From positions 1-17,656 of the forward strand of contig JAUWNA010000008.1 in the NCBI GenBank assembly GCA_030612905.1: a DNA stretch of 17,656 bases, in the 5' to 3' direction. Positions 14,533 through 17,656 of the stretch are shown here, piece by piece (positions within the stretch are counted from its first letter, which is position 1; the number at the start of each line of letters is the position of its first letter). The position numbers and the translations under genes are program-made. Origin of the DNA: Promethearchaeota archaeon. Its GTDB lineage: Archaea > Asgardarchaeota > Lokiarchaeia > Sigyniarchaeales > SOKP01. Under the pieces are notes generated by a model, which was given only the letters and a program-made list of their open reading frames with translations, searched no databases and was not told the DNA's origin.

Positions 14533-14994
14533 ATGAGCGGAAAAAATGAATTTCCAGATTACGAACCAAAAATAACTCCAGATATAATTGAAGATTATTT
14601 GAGGGGGTCAAGCAAAGTATACGAAATTCTTGCAGAAGTTGGAGAGCCAAGCTCTGGAAATTTAAAAAATATTGTAAAATACTTTAAAAAATACGTTAAA
14701 AAAGCCATAAAAAACCCAGGTGAATATCGGAAAGGTAATATCGCCATTGGAGCAGATTTTAGCCAATTTTACCCTTCGGACGAAGAACTAATAGCTTCCC
14801 AATTGGGCAAAATGATAGAAGAAATCGTTAATTCACATTCCAGAGAAGAATTTGAAAAAGTTAAGGAACTAGAAGGAATCAAATCTCAAAAAATTGAGTT
14901 TAACGAAATTTACTTTAGACACGTTGATGTTATGGGTTCTGGTCGGTTCTTTTACGCTGAAAAAAGACCGGAAAAAAAGGAAGTTATAATATAA
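14533..14994 (+). CDS. hypothetical protein, 153 residues, soluble and charged
   Basis: I do not recognise this protein. It has no signal peptide, membrane segment or Cys. The N-terminal third (ITPDIIEDYLRGSSKVYEIL) and the middle (NLKNIVKYFKKYVKKAIKNP; SDEELIASQLGKMIEEIV) look helical. A short Gly-containing stretch G-N-I-A-I-G-A-D-F lies between helices, and the end has strand-like EIYFRHVDVMGSGRFFYAEK. Composition is rich in Lys and Glu. The ATG at 14533 has no Shine-Dalgarno but a TATA-like element at leaderless distance. Codon use matches its neighbours and it is bounded by clear gaps, so I believe it is expressed. It is divergent from the small GTPase, so shared control with that gene is possible. 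Confidence 0.75.
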   Translation: MSGKNEFPDYEPKITPDIIEDYLRGSSKVYEILAEVGEPSSGNLKNIVKYFKKYVKKAIKNPGEYRKGNIAIGADFSQFYPSDEELIASQLGKMIEEIVNSHSREEFEKVKELEGIKSQKIEFNEIYFRHVDVMGSGRFFYAEKRPEKKEVII

Positions 14995-15167
14995 ACAATA
15001 TTTGAAAATCTTCATAAAAATATTTTAATAAAAACAATTTTAATAATTTAGTAAGATCAACTTAATTCACTTATAGTTTATTGTTTCATTTATTAAATGG
15101 AAAATTTAATGAAAATAATTACTATTAGCTAAAATAATTTTTCAATTCATTTATTCTACAATTTTGA

Positions 15168-15203
15168 TTTTATAGCCTATATACGACTCCAATAAGATTT
15201 GAG
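15168..15203 (+). repeat. imperfect direct repeat, copy 1 (flanks PIN/ASCH module)
   Basis: The 36 bp beginning TTTTATAGCCTATATA match 15168+k to 17365+k at 26 of 36 positions without gaps, including a shared AATAAGATT 9-mer. It lies 29 bp outside the stop of the ASCH gene. It may be a chance match in AT-rich DNA. Confidence 0.3.
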
Positions 15204-15231
15204 ATCGAAGCCTGAAAATAATAATAAATAA

Positions 15232-15651
15232 TTATAAATAATTAGTTATATGTTTAACATTTTCAAGATCACCTACATAACAAAATGACTGTGGTGGACT
15301 GAAGTTAGGAAAAATTTTTTTAGGTTCAATAGGTTTTCTAAAAAATTTAAGCTCAGAAATTTTAATTGCTAAACCAGAATTCTTATCTTTGAAATATTTA
15401 AAAAAATCAACTTGCTCAATCCCGGATTCATCTTTACATTTATTCCATAAATTTTTAGGATGATCTTCTAAAATCTCTTCAACAAAAAATCTTGCAACGA
15501 TTTTTTGAACCGGAGCACTGGAGTAGATAAAAATCTTTTCCAATTTATCTCGATTTTTAGCACTACAAAGAGATTTGCGGAACTCGTATCTTTTATTTCC
15601 GTTTTTTATTTCTTCTACATATTTTGGTTTAATTGAAAGTAAAACGTTCAT
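15232..15651 (-). CDS. small ASCH/PUA-like domain protein
   Basis: A 139-residue single-domain protein of the ASCH/PUA-like superfamily. The signature is at the N-terminus: LLSIKPKYVEEIKNGNKRYE (4-23), then F-R-K. It continues with KIFIYSSAPVQKIVARFFVEEI (39-60), a linker region, LAIKISELKFFRKPI (94-108) and PPQSFCYV (119-126). ASCH folds are related to PUA and EVE domains and bind RNA or modified nucleotides; some family members are annotated as predicted regulators. I choose the ATG at 15651 because AGGTGG lies 5 nt before it; a GTG three codons upstream (15660) is less likely. Its start overlaps the end of the PIN-GNAT gene by 23 nt, so the two are translated together. By order it could be the partner or antitoxin of that protein, but this is a guess. 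Confidence 0.8.
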   Translation of the reverse strand: MNVLLSIKPKYVEEIKNGNKRYEFRKSLCSAKNRDKLEKIFIYSSAPVQKIVARFFVEEILEDHPKNLWNKCKDESGIEQVDFFKYFKDKNSGLAIKISELKFFRKPIEPKKIFPNFSPPQSFCYVGDLENVKHITNYL

Positions 15652-17143
15652 TAATACCACCTATTTTTTTTATTTTTTGATAATCTTCGTGTTTGATTTC
15701 TGTAATTGATTGAGGAGGTCCACGAAGGATTTTTTCTTTTAATAATTTGTTATATTTCACAGGTTTTTTAAAATGGAAATGATGATTAAATAAAATCACT
15801 GTTGTAGCTTTTTTAGAAATTTCTTCAATTTCGGCGTATGTATAAACGGTACGTTTACCTACCATTGAAAGGATTTCAGTAGGCTCTTTCATACCGTACT
15901 CAACATTTTCAATTACTCCAATAGATAATATACTTTGGACATCTTCAGAACGATAAAATAATAGAATATCACCTACATTCATTTTTTTTGAAGACGAGTG
16001 ACTTAGATAGGCTTTTTTAATTGTATTACCCTCTATAATAAATTGTCCTAAATGTTCATCTATAGTTGTTTGTCTTCTATGAAAGTCTGTGTACAGCCGT
16101 TCAAAATATAATGGTTGGATGGGTATGATATGCTTTCTAACTTCAATCCCATCATAAAGATTTGGATAAAATTTTTTTGAAATTTCAATAGGAGTTAAAT
16201 TTAAGATATCTTCTTCTTTAATTATTATCTTTTTTAGAAAAACATCTTCCGGGATATCTATCCAAGGCCGATTTATGATAGATACTTTCTTAAATCCATA
16301 ATCTTCGATTAAATCGACTAAATAGTCGATTTCTCTTGTAAAATGCGTTAGATAAATTTCAGGAATATTATTTTTAATTGCTAATTCAAAAGATAATTTT
16401 AATAATAGTTCACCTATTTTATGGCCTACATGGCTCACTTTCATCGTTGCTATTTTAAGGCGACTTTCCTTATCTAATGGAGGTTTGGATGGAACTATCT
16501 CATTTTCAAATTTATAAATTAAAACTGCTCCTAAAGATCCATTATTTCTTATATAAACCCAACAATCTCGACCCTTTCGGGATTTTTTTGCATACCAATC
16601 ATTAAAATCAGGATAATCTTCTCGGAGAGTGTCGAAAAGGGGATCATGAACATCTAAGCTAGCCATAGTGGTTCTTTGGAGAGCGGGAGGTAAAATTACC
16701 TCTTTAGGGAGTTCCTTCTTAAAAAGATCTAAAGCTTCAATTATATTAAGGATTCTTTCGGATAATTTTATTCTTTTCGCTTTTTTATGGATTCCAAAAT
16801 CTTCAGTTATTAAAAAAGTAACAGCATTCCTATAAACAGAATATAGTAAGAAATCGTCAATCACATCATTTTCATTTTTTGAAGAACCTATACTACCTAA
16901 AAAGTTTAAATCTGCTTTTGGGTCTGGAGCTCTTTCTAGTGTATCGTATGTTTTAAATTTGGATAATGTAATATTTCTACGATGATCATCAGTATCTCGA
17001 TTTATATCTTCGATAGATTTAGGATGGAGTAAAATTTTATAATCTAATTTTTGAATAACCCTCATTAAAATTTGAAGATCTTCTTTAATAACTTTATTGT
17101 CTTCTCTAAGAATAATTATATTTGTATCTAATAAAATTCTCAT
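15629..17143 (-). CDS. PIN - GNAT - PUA/EVE-like three-domain protein
   Basis: A 504-residue protein. Residues about 1-140 are a PIN nuclease domain with acidic residues placed as expected: D-T-N at 6-8, Glu45 in SIEDI, Asp93-Asp97 in E-N-D-V-I-D-D, and Asp115 in L-I-T-E-D-F. PIN domains cut RNA using Mg2+. Residues about 155-295 look like a GNAT acetyltransferase: strand DCWVYIRNNGSLGAVLIY, motif A A-T-M-K-V-S-H-V-G-H-K-I-G-E (232-245), then IYLTH and DYGFKKV. Residues about 335-500 resemble a PUA/EVE-like domain (V-G-D-I-L-L-F-Y-R-S at 390-399, then SIGVIENV), like the small ASCH protein that follows. A shift in codon use is not obvious. The ATG (17143) has no Shine-Dalgarno but a near-leaderless TATA. 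A plausible role is an RNA-targeting toxin, defence or tRNA-quality factor; no experimental function is known to me. Confidence 0.82.
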   Translation of the reverse strand: MRILLDTNIIILREDNKVIKEDLQILMRVIQKLDYKILLHPKSIEDINRDTDDHRRNITLSKFKTYDTLERAPDPKADLNFLGSIGSSKNENDVIDDFLLYSVYRNAVTFLITEDFGIHKKAKRIKLSERILNIIEALDLFKKELPKEVILPPALQRTTMASLDVHDPLFDTLREDYPDFNDWYAKKSRKGRDCWVYIRNNGSLGAVLIYKFENEIVPSKPPLDKESRLKIATMKVSHVGHKIGELLLKLSFELAIKNNIPEIYLTHFTREIDYLVDLIEDYGFKKVSIINRPWIDIPEDVFLKKIIIKEEDILNLTPIEISKKFYPNLYDGIEVRKHIIPIQPLYFERLYTDFHRRQTTIDEHLGQFIIEGNTIKKAYLSHSSSKKMNVGDILLFYRSEDVQSILSIGVIENVEYGMKEPTEILSMVGKRTVYTYAEIEEISKKATTVILFNHHFHFKKPVKYNKLLKEKILRGPPQSITEIKHEDYQKIKKIGGINERFTFN

Positions 17144-17172
17144 AGGAAATATCTTTAAATTTTTAGTTTTTT

Positions 17173-17184
17173 CTATAAAAAGAA
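17173..17184 (-). promoter_or_regulatory. TATA-like promoter for the PIN-GNAT/ASCH operon
   Basis: On the minus strand TTCTTTTTATAG is centred near 17178. Initiation about 26 bp downstream would be near 17152, giving a leader of about 9 nt before the ATG at 17143 and explaining the missing Shine-Dalgarno. Confidence 0.45.
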
Positions 17185-17364
17185 AAAATTTGCATTAATT
17201 CCTAACTTGTGATAAAATATTTGTTATAAAGCTATTTAAATATTATGAGAATGATGATGGTATGTAAAGGATAATTTTATGATTTAACTCTAAAGCCAAC
17301 GACAAAAATATTTAAACAAAAGGGATTTCCAATCTAAATAATAATATCTTTAGTAGAGTTTAGG

Positions 17365-17400
17365 TTTTATAAACTATATAAGGTCCTAATAAGATTCCAG
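17365..17400 (+). repeat. imperfect direct repeat, copy 2 (flanks PIN/ASCH module)
   Basis: The 36 bp beginning TTTTATAAACTATATA and ending ATTCCAG match the copy at 15168-15203 in the same orientation at 26 of 36 positions. It lies about 222 bp upstream of the PIN-GNAT start, so the two copies enclose exactly the two-gene module. Confidence 0.3.
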
Positions 17401-17486
17401 TGTAAATAAGTTTTGGACTTCAAACAAAGGATTAGATACTGAGAGAAAGAAAAAAAAATTATTAAGTTTTACAATAGGTGCTACAA

Positions 17487-17515
17487 AATTTAATTTAAAT
17501 TGATTAAATTAAATT
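17487..17515. terminator. 12-bp perfect hairpin overlapping the histone stop codon
   Basis: AATTTAATTTAA (17487-17498) pairs perfectly with TTAAATTAAATT (17504-17515) around a 5-nt loop (ATTGA). The stem includes the histone stop codon and the codons just before it. It is entirely A/T, so it is a weak stem, but its position fits a 3'-end signal. Confidence 0.35.
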
Positions 17516-17656
17516 AATAGCGATTTTCATATCTCCTTGAGTGACCTTTTTGCGTCTTGAGTGTTTAGCGATGCTTAATGCGCAACCAGTTAAATCTTTG
17601 GCGTATTCTTCTAAATAATCCATTAATTTATCAACTGCCTCACGACTTACTATCTC
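17504..17656 (-). CDS. archaeal histone, C-terminal 50 residues (partial)
   Basis: The frame is open from the window edge to a TAA at 17504-17506. The visible 50 residues read like the alpha2-loop2-alpha3 part of a histone fold: E-I-V-S-R-E-A-V-D-K-L-M-D-Y-L-E-E-Y-A, then DLTGCALSIAKHSRRKKVTQ and G-D-M-K-I-A-I-N-L-I. The H-S-R-R-K-K-V-T-Q-G-D-M stretch matches the 'H-A-G-R-K-T-I-K-A-E-D-I' DNA-binding loop and R-D/T pair of HMf-type histones. It ends directly after alpha3 with no C-terminal tail. Archaeal histones form dimers and longer stacks that wrap DNA. The N-terminal part, and any N-terminal tail, are outside the window, so a longer or doublet histone cannot be excluded. Confidence 0.88.
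   Translation of the reverse strand, partial: EIVSREAVDKLMDYLEEYAKDLTGCALSIAKHSRRKKVTQGDMKIAINLI

Larger units (their letters stand above)
17144..17503. other. 360-bp gene-free AT-rich region between the histone and PIN-GNAT genes
   Basis: No reading frame longer than about 10 codons looks credible here, and I see no tRNA or rRNA. It contains the PIN-GNAT promoter near 17178, the second imperfect direct repeat at 17365-17400, and the left arm of the hairpin after the histone gene. The rest is AT-rich sequence without recognisable signals. Confidence 0.55.

Noticed and set aside
15205..15240. Short AAT/AATAATT tandem-like tract as a CRISPR or satellite repeat
   Set aside because: The units are irregular, very short and wholly A/T. 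There are no unique spacers, and simple composition explains it.
15168..17400. The PIN/ASCH module as a complete insertion sequence or integrated element
   Set aside because: There is no transposase, integrase or terminal inverted repeat. The flanking direct repeats are imperfect and could be chance.
17144..17503. tRNA or small structured RNA in the longest intergenic stretch
   Set aside because: I found no T-loop (GTTCRANNC), acceptor-stem pairing or conserved RNA core. Only AT-rich sequence and weak inverted repeats are visible.

Overview
The window is very AT-rich archaeal DNA. RNA polymerase subunit A is split into A' and A'', the ribosomal proteins are archaeal types (L44e, S27e, L30e, archaeal S7 and S12), and there is an archaeal NusA-like KH protein and an archaeal/eukaryote-type histone. 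A Ras/Rab-like small GTPase on the same piece of DNA, with the low GC, points to an Asgard archaeon, most likely Lokiarchaeia-like. That placement is inferred from gene content and was not tested by phylogeny. Promoters look archaeal (TATA-like boxes, short or absent leaders), and starts include ATG, GTG and TTG.

Layout. Positions 1-1338 hold a partial Cys-containing CDS, a tandem-GNAT acetyltransferase and a doubtful 44-residue ORF. Positions 1321-1823 are an rpl44e-rps27e pair, divergent from pyrB (aspartate carbamoyltransferase, 1973-2896). Convergent with pyrB is a 665-residue protein joining a winged helix, an ATP-cone and a class III ribonucleotide reductase (NrdD)-like region. That region has lost its glycyl-radical C-terminus and its visible catalytic residues. 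Positions 5199-11510 are the conserved transcription/translation cluster, read on the minus strand as rpoA1-rpoA2-rpl30e-nusA-like-rps12-rps7. rpoH/rpoB are not upstream and EF-1A/S10 are not downstream. The A' subunit carries an unusual C-terminal tail: a Lys/Pro/Thr-rich linker ending in a short Trp-containing module.

Positions 11700-13761 hold a membrane protein with a zinc ribbon, overlapping by 17 nt a gene for an ADP-forming acyl-CoA synthetase alpha-like protein. A Ras-like GTPase (minus) and an unrecognised 153-residue protein (plus) are divergent around 14.4-14.5 kb. Positions 15232-17143 hold a translationally overlapped two-gene module: a PIN-GNAT-PUA/EVE-like three-domain protein followed by a small ASCH/PUA-like protein. 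The window ends inside a histone-fold gene, of which the last 50 codons are visible.

The two most interesting parts are the apparently dead NrdD fused to a DNA-binding domain, possibly a nucleotide-sensing regulator analogous to bacterial NrdR, and the PIN-GNAT-PUA + ASCH module, which has the domain make-up of an RNA-targeting or toxin/defence system. Both functions are hypotheses from domain logic. I saw no CRISPR array, insertion sequence, tRNA or rRNA.
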